Assembly (NCBI RefSeq): GCF_040529045.1
Contig: NZ_CP131914.1
Location: forward strand, 443,001 to 507,000
Source: Xanthomonas indica
GTDB taxonomy: Bacteria; Pseudomonadota; Gammaproteobacteria; Xanthomonadales; Xanthomonadaceae
Reading direction: 5' to 3'
DNA: 64,000 nucleotides
Shown: positions 29,458 through 38,289 of the stretch, in pieces
Layout of the letters: every line of letters starts with the position of its first letter
How positions within the stretch are numbered: the stretch's first letter is position 1
Notes under the pieces: generated by a model
Told to the model about the DNA's origin: nothing
The model's database searches: none
What the model saw: the letters and a program-made list of their open reading frames with translations, nothing else
Position numbers and translations under genes: made by a program

Positions 29458-30097
29458 GGGGTCGAGTCCACTAGGCGCTGCGCGCGCCGACCCTCACCCC
29501 AACCCCTCTCCCGGTGGGAGAGGGGCTCTAGCTTCTCCCTTCTCCCGCCAGGAGAAGGTGCCCCGCAGGGGCGGATGAGGGTGCGGGCGAAGCCGCGCAA
29601 TGACAGTTTGCGAGGCGCTGCGCGCGCCCGACCCTCACCCCAACCCCTCTCCCGGTGGGAGAGGGGCTCTAGCTTCTCCCTTCTCCCCGCCGGGAGAAGG
29701 TGCCCCGCAGGGGCGGATGAGGGTACGGGCGAAGGCTCGTAAGGACAGATCGGCTAGGCGCTGCGCGCGCCGACCCTCACCCCAACCCCTCTCCCGGTGG
29801 GAGAGGGGCTTTGGCTTCTCCCTTCTCCCGCCGGGAGAAGGTGCCCCGCAGGGGTGGATGAGGGTACGCGCGAAGGCTCGTAAGGACAGTTCGGCTAGGC
29901 GCTGCGCGCCCGACCCTCACCCCAACCCTCTCCCGGTGGAGAGGGGCTTTGGCTTCTCCCTTCTCCCGCCGGGAGAAGGTGCCCCGCAGGGGCGGATGAG
30001 GGTACGGGCGAAGCCGCGCAATGACAGTTTGGCGAGGCGCTGCGCGCGCCGGACCCTCACCCCAACCCCTCTCCCGGTGGGAGAGGGGCTTTATGGC
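29458..30097. repeat. Tandem array of a 93-bp three-hairpin element (about 4.4 units)
   Basis: Units begin with ACCCTCACCCC at 29490, 29631, 29773, 29913 and 30053, spaced 140-142 bp. Each unit is a core of about 93 bp (29490-29582 in the first) plus a spacer of about 48 bp. The core ends in TGAGGGT, inverted to its start ACCCTCA, and contains three small stems: CTCTCCC/GGGAGAG, CTTCTCCC/GGGAGAAG and GCCCC/GGGGC. The fifth copy is cut at about 30092. A solo copy of the same 93-bp core lies at 41148-41240. It is non-coding. Confidence 0.92.
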
Positions 30098-30709
30098 TCA
30101 CTTCGCCGCTGGATTGAGGCTGTAGGTGCCATGCAGGCTGGCCTCGGCCAGCACGTGGCCCTGCATTGCGCGCAGGGCGTCGGCGGCGGTGAAGCGTGCC
30201 GGGACGTCCAGCCGCGTCACGTCCAGGGCGAACAGGCGAAAGAAGTAGCGGTGCACGCGCAGGTCGTTGGCCGGCGGATACGGGCCGTCGTAGCCGTGGT
30301 AGTCGCCGCCCATCGCCGCGTCGCCGGCAAACCAGTCGGTATAGCTGTTCAACCCCTGCCGCGCGCCCGCCAGGCCGGGCGGTTGCCGCTTGCCCTTGGC
30401 CACCACGCCGTCGCTGGCGCTGCCCTCGGCGATCTCGCGCAGGTCGGCCGGCAGGTCCACCGCCACCCAATGCACGAATTCGGTGCGCGGTTGTTCGACC
30501 GGGATCTGCACGTCGTCGCGGCCGACCATCTCGGCCACGGTCGGCACGTCCGGATCGACGCACAACAGCACGAAGGATTGAGTACCGGCCGGCACCGCGT
30601 CCCAGGCCAGGTGGGGGTTGCGGTTGCCGCCGAAGCCGTCGGCCTGGCCCATCGCGTAGGTCGCGGCGATGGGCTGACCCGGCTGGATGCTGTCACTGCG
30701 AAGACGCAT
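30098..30709 (-). CDS. YbhB/YbcL-type PEBP family protein
   Basis: 203 residues. Phosphatidylethanolamine-binding (Raf-kinase-inhibitor-like) fold: HLAWDAVPAGTQSFVLLCVDPDVPT, EFVHWVAVDLPAD, the ligand-site GGDYHGYDGPYPPANDLRVHRYFFRLFAL. Bacterial members bind small anionic ligands, but their role is unknown. No signal peptide is evident. Its stop lies 5 bp from the end of the repeat array. Confidence 0.92.
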   Translation of the reverse strand: MRLRSDSIQPGQPIAATYAMGQADGFGGNRNPHLAWDAVPAGTQSFVLLCVDPDVPTVAEMVGRDDVQIPVEQPRTEFVHWVAVDLPADLREIAEGSASDGVVAKGKRQPPGLAGARQGLNSYTDWFAGDAAMGGDYHGYDGPYPPANDLRVHRYFFRLFALDVTRLDVPARFTAADALRAMQGHVLAEASLHGTYSLNPAAK

Positions 30710-30729
30710 GCGTGAATCTCCTTGGGGGA

Positions 30730-32805
30730 TCAGGTTTCAGGGTAGCCAAGGCGGACCGCCACCGGCGTCAGCAGCGCGAAGGCGGCGGACAGCGGGGCGG
30801 CGTAGGCGCGCCAGTGGCCGGCGGCCAGGCGCGGCGGGCCGACCGTGGCGATGGTCGGGAACGGCATGCCGAACGCCTGCTCCAGCGCCGCCGCCACGCC
30901 AGCCGGATCGTGCTCGGTCCCGTCCAGGCGCACCAGGTGGTGCGGATACAGGTCCTGCTCGTGCAGGTCGGCGACCTGCGCCAGTACCGCGGCCAGCCAC
31001 TGTGCGCCGGTCTCCGGCGAGGCCAGGCCCAGCGGCGCCGGGGCGCCGTTGGCCAGCCAGTCCAGCAGCATGTCGCGCGGATCGCGCAGCACCACCAGCA
31101 ACCGCCCTTCCGGCAGGTGCGGGCGCAGCGCGCGCAGCAGCGCGTTGTCCCACCACAGCAGCCAGTCGACGATGTTGCCGTCGCCGACGCCGCGCGCCGG
31201 CAGCTGCGCGCGCCACTCGGCGACCAGCGCCGCACCGTCCAGGGCGCCGCTGTCCAGTTCCTCGACGCTGCGGAAGCGCTGCAGCCCGTCGGTCGGCGGC
31301 TGCGGGCCGAAGCGGTCGCCGCGCAGCACCGGGCTGGCCGCGTCGATCACCGCAATCACCCGCTCCACGCCGCTGCCCGGGGGACCCCAGACGAACAGCG
31401 GGCGCGCCTGGTTCTGCGGGTCGACCGTGCCCAGCGGCGGCCACTGCGCCGGGGCCTGGCCCAGCGGCGGCAGCGGCAGGCGATGCGGCAACTGTTCCTG
31501 CTGGAAGGCCACCCAGGTCGCCAACGCGTCTTCCGGGCGCCCGGCCGCATCCTGCACCGCCGCCAGCCACGGCCGCACCACGGTGCGGTCGTGTTCGGGC
31601 ATGCGCTGCATCAGGCCGCGCACGTGAGCGATGGCGGCATCGTGCTCGCCGCGCTCCAGCAGCGCCTCGACCAGGCGTTCCTCGCCGCTGAGCCGGCCCG
31701 GTTCCAGCGCCACGATGCGCTGCGCCACGGCCTCGCCCTGGTCGCGCTCGCCGGCCATGTCGTGCACGCGCAGCTGCGCTTCCAGCGCCGGCACGTGCGC
31801 CGGCATCGCCGCCTGCCAGCGCGCGATCAGCGCGCGCGCCTCGGGGCCGCCCACCGGCTCCAGCGCCAGCCGCGCCAGCCACAGGTCGTGGGCGTCGGTG
31901 GTGGTGGCCAGCGCCGCTTCCAGGGTGGCGCGGGCGTCGTCGATCGTGCCCAGGCGCTGCCAGGCGATCAGCGCGGCGTGCAGGGTGCGGCGGTCGGCCG
32001 GGGCCACCGCCAGGGTGCGGCGCAGGTGGTCCAGCGCCTCGGCCGGACGATCGGCCTGCAGGGCGTACTCGCCGGCCAGCCGGCGCATGTTGGCGGTGTC
32101 GCCGGCCGGATCGGCCAGCACCGTTTCCAGCGCGGTGATGGCATCGTCCAGGCGGCCCTGGCGGTAGGCCAGCTGCGCGACCAGCGCCATCATCGCCGCG
32201 CCGGTGCCCGGGGTCAGCGCGGCGACGCGGCGGAACGCGGTCTCGGCGAAGGCGAAGTGCTGCTTGTCCAGGTAGGCGAAACCCAGCGCGTAGAGCAGGC
32301 GCGGGTCGTCCGGCAGGGCATTGCTGGCGCGCGCCAGCAGCGCCAGCGCGCGGTCGGCGTCGCCGCGGCGCAGCGCCAGCATGCCGTCCACGCCGAGCAA
32401 CTGCGGATGCTCCGGCTGCAGGCGCGCGGCGGTGCGGCTCAGCCGCTCCACTTCGTCCAGGTCGCCGCGGCCCAGCGCCAGGTGCGCGCGCATCACGTAG
32501 GCGAGGAATTCGTTGGGATCCAGCGCCGCGGTCTGCGCCAGCGCGTCCTCGGCCTGGGCCAGGTCGTTGGCGCTGACCAGCATGCCGGCGTGCAGCAGGT
32601 GCAGGCTGGCGTCTTCCGGTGCCAGCGCGATCGCGCGGCCGATGCTGTCCAGGGCGGCGGCGGTGTCGCCGTGCTGCTGTTGCGCCAGCGCCAGCCAGCG
32701 GAAGGCCTGCGGGTCGTCGGCGGCCTCGGCGGCCCAGGTCTGGGCGAGACGCAGCGCGTCGGCGGTGTCCTGGCGGCGCAGGGCGTCGAGAATGGGCTGG
32801 TGCAT
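30730..32805 (-). CDS. TPR-rich protein with sulfotransferase-like C-terminus
   Basis: 691 residues from the ATG at 32805 (MHQPILDALRRQDT). The N-terminal two-thirds is a run of TPR helices (about residues 5-430, for example DPRLLYALGFAYLDKQHFAF). The last 240 residues carry a P-loop-like GPPGSGVERVIAV and LLVVLRDPRDMLLDWL, the 5'-PSB and 3'-PB features of PAPS sulfotransferases, as in other bacterial TPR-sulfotransferase fusions. Substrate unknown. The PEBP gene follows 20 bp downstream, and the two may be co-transcribed. Confidence 0.8.
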   Translation of the reverse strand: MHQPILDALRRQDTADALRLAQTWAAEAADDPQAFRWLALAQQQHGDTAAALDSIGRAIALAPEDASLHLLHAGMLVSANDLAQAEDALAQTAALDPNEFLAYVMRAHLALGRGDLDEVERLSRTAARLQPEHPQLLGVDGMLALRRGDADRALALLARASNALPDDPRLLYALGFAYLDKQHFAFAETAFRRVAALTPGTGAAMMALVAQLAYRQGRLDDAITALETVLADPAGDTANMRRLAGEYALQADRPAEALDHLRRTLAVAPADRRTLHAALIAWQRLGTIDDARATLEAALATTTDAHDLWLARLALEPVGGPEARALIARWQAAMPAHVPALEAQLRVHDMAGERDQGEAVAQRIVALEPGRLSGEERLVEALLERGEHDAAIAHVRGLMQRMPEHDRTVVRPWLAAVQDAAGRPEDALATWVAFQQEQLPHRLPLPPLGQAPAQWPPLGTVDPQNQARPLFVWGPPGSGVERVIAVIDAASPVLRGDRFGPQPPTDGLQRFRSVEELDSGALDGAALVAEWRAQLPARGVGDGNIVDWLLWWDNALLRALRPHLPEGRLLVVLRDPRDMLLDWLANGAPAPLGLASPETGAQWLAAVLAQVADLHEQDLYPHHLVRLDGTEHDPAGVAAALEQAFGMPFPTIATVGPPRLAAGHWRAYAAPLSAAFALLTPVAVRLGYPET

Positions 32806-33138
32806 GTGGGTCCGGCGTTGGGGCAAACCCGCATTGTAGCGGGAGCGTCGGCCTGCCCTGCGCGGGCGTCAGCGGCCACGCGGCAGGCGCGGCGGGCCCC
32901 GCTGGAAGCCGCTGTGCCGATCCTGCGCGGGGCGGAAGCGATGCGGTCGGCAAGGCGCGCCGCGCATGCCCGGCTGCGCAGACGAGCCGGTGTGCCGAGG
33001 CGCGCGACGCGGTGACGACGGTGATGCAGGAACGACGGAAGGCGCGTCGACACGTGTCGCGCTCGCGGGGGCGCGGGTGCGCCCACCCTGCCGAGCACCT
33101 GTCGCACGCCGGCGCGGGCGAGGTCGCCCGCTGGCCGG
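32806..33138. other. Intergenic region, 333 bp, nothing recognised
   Basis: GC-rich stretch between two minus-strand genes. Open frames here continue those of neighbours and have no family resemblance. No terminator or repeat was seen. Confidence 0.5.
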
Positions 33139-34131
33139 CTAGGCTTCCACCAGCCCCTCGGTCAGCCGTTCGGCCACCCAGCGTTCGGCGAAGCCGTCGC
33201 CGCGCGCATTCTCGATGAAGCCGCAATGGCCGCCCCAGTGCGCGATCTCCAGCCGGGCCACCTCGGGCAGGCGCCAGTTGCGGAAGTCGTCCAGCGGGAT
33301 CACCGGGTCGTCCTCGGCCATCAGGATGTCGGCCGGCACGCTCAGCCCGAGCAGGCGCTCGCCGGCGATGCAGTAGCTGTCGAAGTAGGCGTCCAGGCTG
33401 GCGAAGCCGGCATGGCGCTCGGCCAGCCAGGCCATCAGCCCGCGCATGTCCAGCGCCAGGGTGGCGTCGTCGTAGCCGTGGCGGTCGGGGAATAGTTCGC
33501 GCTTGCGCAACAGCGACTCGCGCCACTTGCGGCGGAAGTACCAGTCGTAGAACTGCGGGCCGTTCTCGATCCGCTGCATGGTGGTGGCCGGGTCCAGCAA
33601 CGGGCACACCGCGGCGACGTGGCGCAGCGGCAGGCCCGCGGCCGGCGCGCGCAGAGCCAGGCGCAGGGCGAAGTTGCCGCCCAGCGAATAGCCGGCCGCC
33701 AGCAGGGTCGGCGCGGGGAAGCGCTGCCACAGGTCGCAGGCGGCGTTGACCACTTCGTCCAGGCGCTCGGAGTGGAACAGATCCACGTTGAGGTGGTGGG
33801 TGCCGCCGTGGTCGCGGAAGTTCAGCCGGAACACCTGGTAGCCCAGCGCCAGCATCTTGGCCGCGGTCAGGCGCATGTAGCTGGAGTCGGCACTGCCTTC
33901 CCAGCCGTGCAGCAGCAGCACGGTGCCGCGCGGCGGGGCGCCGGCCGGCACGCTGAGCCAGCCCTGCAGGCGCACGCCGTCGCCGCCGTCGAGGATGTGC
34001 GAGGTGGTGGTGGCGCCGCTGGCGGCAAGCAACTGCTCGCCGCGGCGCAGCCGCAGCAGGCTGGAACCCAGTACCGATTGGACGTGCGGGTTGCGCAGCC
34101 AGCGTGGGGGGGAGTAATCGGTCGCGTTCAT
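33139..34131 (-). CDS. YheT-family alpha/beta hydrolase
   Basis: 330 residues. N-terminal RWLRNPHVQSVLGS is the YheT family start; the alpha/beta hydrolase core has LLLHGWEGSADSSYM, the nucleophile elbow AAGYSLGGNFALR, the acid region ILMAEDDPVIPLDD and the final histidine AHWGGHCGFIE. The catalytic triad looks complete. The substrate is unknown; homologues act as carboxylesterases. Confidence 0.93.
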   Translation of the reverse strand: MNATDYSPPRWLRNPHVQSVLGSSLLRLRRGEQLLAASGATTTSHILDGGDGVRLQGWLSVPAGAPPRGTVLLLHGWEGSADSSYMRLTAAKMLALGYQVFRLNFRDHGGTHHLNVDLFHSERLDEVVNAACDLWQRFPAPTLLAAGYSLGGNFALRLALRAPAAGLPLRHVAAVCPLLDPATTMQRIENGPQFYDWYFRRKWRESLLRKRELFPDRHGYDDATLALDMRGLMAWLAERHAGFASLDAYFDSYCIAGERLLGLSVPADILMAEDDPVIPLDDFRNWRLPEVARLEIAHWGGHCGFIENARGDGFAERWVAERLTEGLVEA

Positions 34132-34198
34132 GGGCCGCCAGCTTGCACCCGCCGATTGGAGTAATCGGTCAAGCGCGTCAGGATCGGTGTCCCGGTGT

Positions 34199-34993
34199 TC
34201 AGGGTTGTGCCATCGCCGTGACGATGCGCGCGCGCGAGGTCTCGGCGATGCGCCGGCGCCCCTCCACGTCCTGCAGCCGGATCGGCTCCAGGAAATGCAC
34301 CTCGGCCACCCGCCCCGGCTCGCCGAGCAGGCGCAGGAAGTTGGCGAAGAAACTCTCGTGCGGGCCGAACGCGACGATCTGCTGCGCGGAGCCGCCGGCG
34401 CCGTAGCGCAGGGCCACCGGCTGCACCGCCACCTCGGCCTCGACCGCGGCCTGGAAGATACGCGCGTGGAACGGCCCCACGTCCTGGCCGCTGCGGGTGC
34501 GCCCTTCCGGGAACACGCCGACCGAGCACCCGGAGCGCAGCCGCTCCAGCATCGCCTGCAGCACCCCGCCCAGCGACTCGGTGCTGCCGCGCTGGTGGAA
34601 GATGGTCTGCCCGCGTGCGGCCAGCCAGCCGACCAGCGGCCAGCCGGCGATCTCGCGCTTGGCGACGAAGCCCATCATGCGCTGGCTGTGCAGCATCACG
34701 ATGTCGATCCAGCTGACGTGGTTGGCGACGAACAGCACTGGATTGGGCAGCGGCGCGCCGATGCGGCGCACGCGCAGGCCGAAGATGCGCAGCAACCAGG
34801 TCGACCACCAGCAGACCATGCGGTCGCCGAAGGACTCGGTGCCGGCGCGGCCGGGCGACAGCGCCATGCACACCAGCAGGAACGGCAGCGACAACAGCAC
34901 ATGCAACGCCAGCAGCGGCACGCGGTAGCCGTAACGAACCCAGCGCAGCGCCCCACCGTATTGGCGCATGGCGGGTGGGGAGAACTCGCTCAT
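34199..34993 (-). CDS. 1-acyl-sn-glycerol-3-phosphate acyltransferase-like protein (PlsC family)
   Basis: 264 residues. A membrane helix near the N-terminus (about 24-45) precedes the acyltransferase motifs: FVANHVSWIDI (NHxxxxD, catalytic His-Asp) and VGVFPEGRTRSG, with the acyl acceptor-site GQTIFHQRGS between them. It probably acylates lysophosphatidic acid for phospholipid synthesis, or an alternative lyso-lipid. Downstream on the same strand is the YheT gene, 67 bp away. Confidence 0.9.
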   Translation of the reverse strand: MSEFSPPAMRQYGGALRWVRYGYRVPLLALHVLLSLPFLLVCMALSPGRAGTESFGDRMVCWWSTWLLRIFGLRVRRIGAPLPNPVLFVANHVSWIDIVMLHSQRMMGFVAKREIAGWPLVGWLAARGQTIFHQRGSTESLGGVLQAMLERLRSGCSVGVFPEGRTRSGQDVGPFHARIFQAAVEAEVAVQPVALRYGAGGSAQQIVAFGPHESFFANFLRLLGEPGRVAEVHFLEPIRLQDVEGRRRIAETSRARIVTAMAQP

Positions 34994-35097
34994 TCGGATA
35001 AGGGTACCGGAAGCGGGGGCCTAGCGGAGAATTGTGTCAGCCCGAAGACGCCGCCGCGGCAGCGCGCGCCACGGCGGGGTTCAGCCATCGACCGGGC

Positions 35098-35517
35098 TCA
35101 GCCGCGATCGACCACCGCCAGGGTCAACCGCGACACGCACACCGGCTTGCCCGCCGCGTCCTCGATGTGGATTTCCCACACCTGGGTGCTGCGGCCCACG
35201 TGCAGCGGCCGCGCGGTGCCGGTGACCACGCCGCTGCGCGCGGCGCGCAGGTGGTTGGCGTTGATCTCCAGGCCCACGCAGATGCGCCCCGGCTCCACGC
35301 ACAGGTTGCCGGCGGTGCTGCCCAGGCTCTCGGCCAGCACCACCGACGCACCGCCGTGCAGCAGCCCGTAAGGCTGCCGCGTGCGCGCGTCCACCGGCAT
35401 CGTCGCCCGCAGCCAGTCCGGCCCGGCCTCGGTGAAGACGATGCCCAGGTGCGCGATCAGGGTGTCGCGGCAATCGGCGTTGAGGGCGGCAAGATCGGCG
35501 GGTGCGCGAAAGGACAT
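35098..35517 (-). CDS. Hotdog-fold thioesterase (PaaI/MenI-like)
   Basis: 139 residues from the ATG at 35517. PaaI-type hotdog features: LHGGASVVLAESLGSTAGN with the catalytic Glu/Ser region, EINANHLRAARSGVVTGTA and VWEIHIEDAAGKPVCVSRLTLAV. It probably hydrolyses an aromatic or DHNA-type acyl-CoA (EntH, PaaI or MenI class), but the substrate cannot be told from sequence. It stands just upstream of heptamer repeats. Confidence 0.92.
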   Translation of the reverse strand: MSFRAPADLAALNADCRDTLIAHLGIVFTEAGPDWLRATMPVDARTRQPYGLLHGGASVVLAESLGSTAGNLCVEPGRICVGLEINANHLRAARSGVVTGTARPLHVGRSTQVWEIHIEDAAGKPVCVSRLTLAVVDRG

Positions 35518-35526
35518 TGGGAGGCC

Positions 35527-35656
35527 GGGATTGGGGATTCGGGAGTGGGGATGGGCAACAGCGGCATCCCCGACACTGACATTATCGCGCCTGCACGGGG
35601 CATCCGGTCGCGGGGGATCTGCTTTTACGAATCCCCAATCCCGAATCCCCACTCCC
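35527..35656. repeat. Paired inverted heptamer repeats (GGGATTS family)
   Basis: Four units at 35527-35554 (GGGATTG, GGGATTC, GGGAGTG, GGGATGG) and four inverted units at 35629-35656 (GAATCCC, CAATCCC, GAATCCC, CACTCCC), separated by 74 nt. The same heptamer forms the array at 21801-21905. It lies in the gap between the phospholipase D gene and the thioesterase gene. Confidence 0.85.
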
Positions 35657-35662
35657 GGCGAA

Positions 35663-37672
35663 TCAAAGAATCGGCACCAGCCCCGAGCCGAACGCGGTCA
35701 ACATGCGCACCAGCAGCCACTTGGGGCCGACGTTGACCTCGGGGAAATCGCCGACCGCCTTGTAGCAGCGGTGGAAGCCGGGATCGCGCCGGGTCAGCGG
35801 CGCCGGGCAGTCGGGGCCGGGCTGGAAATCGTAGTCGGTGGCGTAGCGCCAGGGCCAGAAGTCCAGCACCGGCAGCGCCTCGGAGACCTTGCCCATGCTG
35901 TAGTTCAGGCCCGACAGCACCGGCGGCTTGACCCGCGGCGCCACCACCCAGGAATTCTCCGGCTCGATGTCGCGGCCGATGCTGGCTGCCAGCGCCTGCG
36001 CGAACGCCGGATCGTCGACGATCACCGCGCCTTCGGTGTTGTAGGTCTCGCTGCGCGGGTCGAAGTTGTGGGTGCCGATCACGCCGACGCGGCGGTCCAC
36101 CACCAGCGACTTGGCGTGCAGGCCCATGCGCGCGCCCTCGCGGGTCACCGGCAACGGTCGGTTGGCGATGCGCCGGCTCAGGTAGGACGGGCGGGTCTCG
36201 GTGCGCAGCACGCGACGCTCGACCTGGCTGCCGTCGCCGCGGCCGCCGGATGGCCCGCCGCTGCCGCTGCCGAGCAGCGAACTGCGCCCGGCGGCGCTGC
36301 CGCCCAGCAGCGTGTTGCGCCCGCTGCGCGTATCGCCGCCGCTTTGGCCGCTGGCCGGCGCGGACGGCAGCTCGCCCTGCAGCGGTGCCGGCAGCAGGTT
36401 GGCGTAGTCCACCGGCGCGTCCAGCGGGAACGGCTTGTACTCGTAGATGTCGAAGCCGAGCTCGCGCAGGTTGCGGCGCTTGTACTTGTAGGACAGCGCG
36501 TACACCACCGGGTTGTCGGTGGCCGCCAGGCTGTTGGTGGCCACCACCACGCGCGGCGGCGGGGTGCGCTTGCGCAGGTCGCGGAAGATCTCCTGCGCCG
36601 GGTCCGACAGCACCAGGTACGGCGTCTGCAGGATGATCTCCTCGCGCGCCTCGGCGATCAGCCGGTCGAGCTTGGGCGCGGTGGAAATGGCCTTGGGGCC
36701 GTGCTCGCGGCGGTGCTTCTGCGGCAGGTCGGCGACGTAGTCCACGTGCTTGACCGGCAAGGCCGGCAGCACGAAGGCGTTCTCCACGAAGGCCGGATCG
36801 GCCGCCTCCTCGCTGACCCGCTGCACCCGCTCCGGGCGCAGGAACTGCGCCGGCGGCATCGCCGGCACGCCCTCGCGCAGCAGCAGCTTGCCGACGTCGT
36901 TGAGCCGTGCCACCGGCACGCTGCGCCGCGCCGCCCAGTACGCATCGAAGTTGGCGGCCATCGACCGCGCCACCGGACCGGCGACCAGCACGTCGCGGTC
37001 GCGGAAGTTGTACTCGGCGTCCCAGTCGTAGTAATCGTCCTGGTAGTTGCGCCCGCCGACCACGCCGATCGCATCGTCGATCACCAGCAGCTTGTTGTGC
37101 ATGCGCTGGTTGAAGCGGCGGAAGCAGCACAGCACGCTGGCCGCGTAGTGGAAGTAGTTGGGCTTGGCCAGGCCGAAGGTGGGGTTGTAGATGCGCAGCG
37201 AGAAGTTCTCGTGCGCACCGGCCAGCGCGCCGAGGATCTGCAGGTCGGAGATCGCCGAGAGCTGGTCGATCAGCACCCGCACCTTGACCCCGCGCCGCGC
37301 CGCGGCCAGCAGTTCGTCCATCACCAGCCGTGCGCTGTCGTCCTTGTCGAAGATGTAGGTCTGCAGGTCGATGCTGCGGCTGGCGCTGCGGATCAGGTTG
37401 ACCCGCGCCACCAGCGCCTCTTCGCCATGGTCGAGGATGGTGGCGTAATGCCGCGGCGCGCCGTCGCCGGACTGGGCGAAGGCCTTGCCGGCCAGCCCGC
37501 GCAGCGGCGAGGCCAGCGCGCAGTGGTCCCCGCGCGTGCAGTCGACCTGGCGGTCGCGCGCGGCCTCGGCGATCGCCACGGCACGGCCGTGCTGCGCCTG
37601 CGACAGGCTCGCGCAGCCGCTGCCGAGCAGCAGCGCCACCACCACCAGCACCCGCATCAGCCGCGATGTCAC
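35663..37672 (-). CDS. Phospholipase D superfamily protein (ClsC/YmdC-like)
   Basis: 669 residues from the GTG at 37672, which overlaps the upstream YceI stop (GTGA); the ATG at 37657 is the other option. Lipoprotein signal MRVLVVVALLLGSGC. Two complete HKD motifs: RMHNKLLVIDDAIGVVGGRN in the first half and GLHAKSLVVDRRVGVIGTHN in the second, separated by a Gly/Ser-rich loop (about 460-500). This two-HKD layout fits cardiolipin synthase ClsC-type or periplasmic phospholipase D enzymes. It follows SixA and YceI in a tightly packed set of genes. Confidence 0.9.
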   Translation of the reverse strand: MTSRLMRVLVVVALLLGSGCASLSQAQHGRAVAIAEAARDRQVDCTRGDHCALASPLRGLAGKAFAQSGDGAPRHYATILDHGEEALVARVNLIRSASRSIDLQTYIFDKDDSARLVMDELLAAARRGVKVRVLIDQLSAISDLQILGALAGAHENFSLRIYNPTFGLAKPNYFHYAASVLCCFRRFNQRMHNKLLVIDDAIGVVGGRNYQDDYYDWDAEYNFRDRDVLVAGPVARSMAANFDAYWAARRSVPVARLNDVGKLLLREGVPAMPPAQFLRPERVQRVSEEAADPAFVENAFVLPALPVKHVDYVADLPQKHRREHGPKAISTAPKLDRLIAEAREEIILQTPYLVLSDPAQEIFRDLRKRTPPPRVVVATNSLAATDNPVVYALSYKYKRRNLRELGFDIYEYKPFPLDAPVDYANLLPAPLQGELPSAPASGQSGGDTRSGRNTLLGGSAAGRSSLLGSGSGGPSGGRGDGSQVERRVLRTETRPSYLSRRIANRPLPVTREGARMGLHAKSLVVDRRVGVIGTHNFDPRSETYNTEGAVIVDDPAFAQALAASIGRDIEPENSWVVAPRVKPPVLSGLNYSMGKVSEALPVLDFWPWRYATDYDFQPGPDCPAPLTRRDPGFHRCYKAVGDFPEVNVGPKWLLVRMLTAFGSGLVPIL

Positions 37673-38289
37673 CGAGGGGCCGCCTCGGTCAGGCGTGCGC
37701 GCAGCACGAACGTGACCCGGTCGCTCAAGGCCAGATCCCACTTGTCCATTCCGTAACGTCCACGCAATACCGTACCGCGGCTGATGACATCGCAATCATA
37801 GCCTGGGCGGGTGCATGCGGCCGGCATGACGGTCAGCGTCTCGGCGTGGCTGATCCCGCGGATGCTCAACGTGCCGGGCACCGGCCCGCCCTTGCCCAGC
37901 ACCTGCGGCGAGAACGGCTGCGAGTCGAAGGACACGGTGGGGTAGCGTGGCGCGTCGAAGAAATCCTCGCCGCGCATCCAGCCGGTGTAGCGCGGCTTGC
38001 CGGGAATCTCCACGTAGGCGGTGAACAGGCGCAGGTGCACCTGGTGGCGCCCATCGGGCAGCACGTGCACGGTGCCCTCGTAGCGCGGGAAGAAGCCTTC
38101 GATGCGTTGGCCGAAGCGGGTCCGGATCTCGAACCCGAAGCGCGACTGCGCCGGGTCCAGGCCATACTCGCCGGGCGCCAGCGGCGCAGGCGTCACCTGC
38201 GCATGGACGGTGGCGCACCACAGACACAACGGCAGCAGCGCGGCGCACAGCGCCGGCCGCAGGGACCTGCGCAGCGCGCTCAGGGCCAC
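37669..38289 (-). CDS. YceI family periplasmic lipid-binding protein
   Basis: 206 residues from the GTG at 38289, which overlaps the SixA stop by 10 bp. Signal peptide (about 1-31, ending ATVHAQ). The YceI lipocalin-like barrel shows YGLDPAQSRFGFEIRTRFGQRIEGFFPRYEG condensed as SRFGFEIRTRFG, VSFDSQPFSPQVLG and GMDKWDLALSDRVTFVL. YceI proteins bind polyisoprenoids and respond to high pH or osmotic shock. The overlaps on both sides suggest one operon with sixA and the phospholipase gene. Confidence 0.9.
   Translation of the reverse strand: MALSALRRSLRPALCAALLPLCLWCATVHAQVTPAPLAPGEYGLDPAQSRFGFEIRTRFGQRIEGFFPRYEGTVHVLPDGRHQVHLRLFTAYVEIPGKPRYTGWMRGEDFFDAPRYPTVSFDSQPFSPQVLGKGGPVPGTLSIRGISHAETLTVMPAACTRPGYDCDVISRGTVLRGRYGMDKWDLALSDRVTFVLRARLTEAAPR

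Noticed and set aside
29458-30097. 93-bp tandem array as a possible CRISPR
   Set aside because: Units are too long and the spacers are themselves repeated.
29600-30715. 371-codon open frame through the tandem array
   Set aside because: Made of the 93-bp repeat read in shifting frames (PHPNPxPGGRG type peptides); this is a common false annotation in such repeats, and its end runs antisense to the PEBP gene.
36240-36370. Gly/Ser-rich stretch in the phospholipase D gene as an assembly error or fusion joint
   Set aside because: The reading frame continues cleanly on both sides to the two HKD motifs; a flexible loop is the simpler reading.
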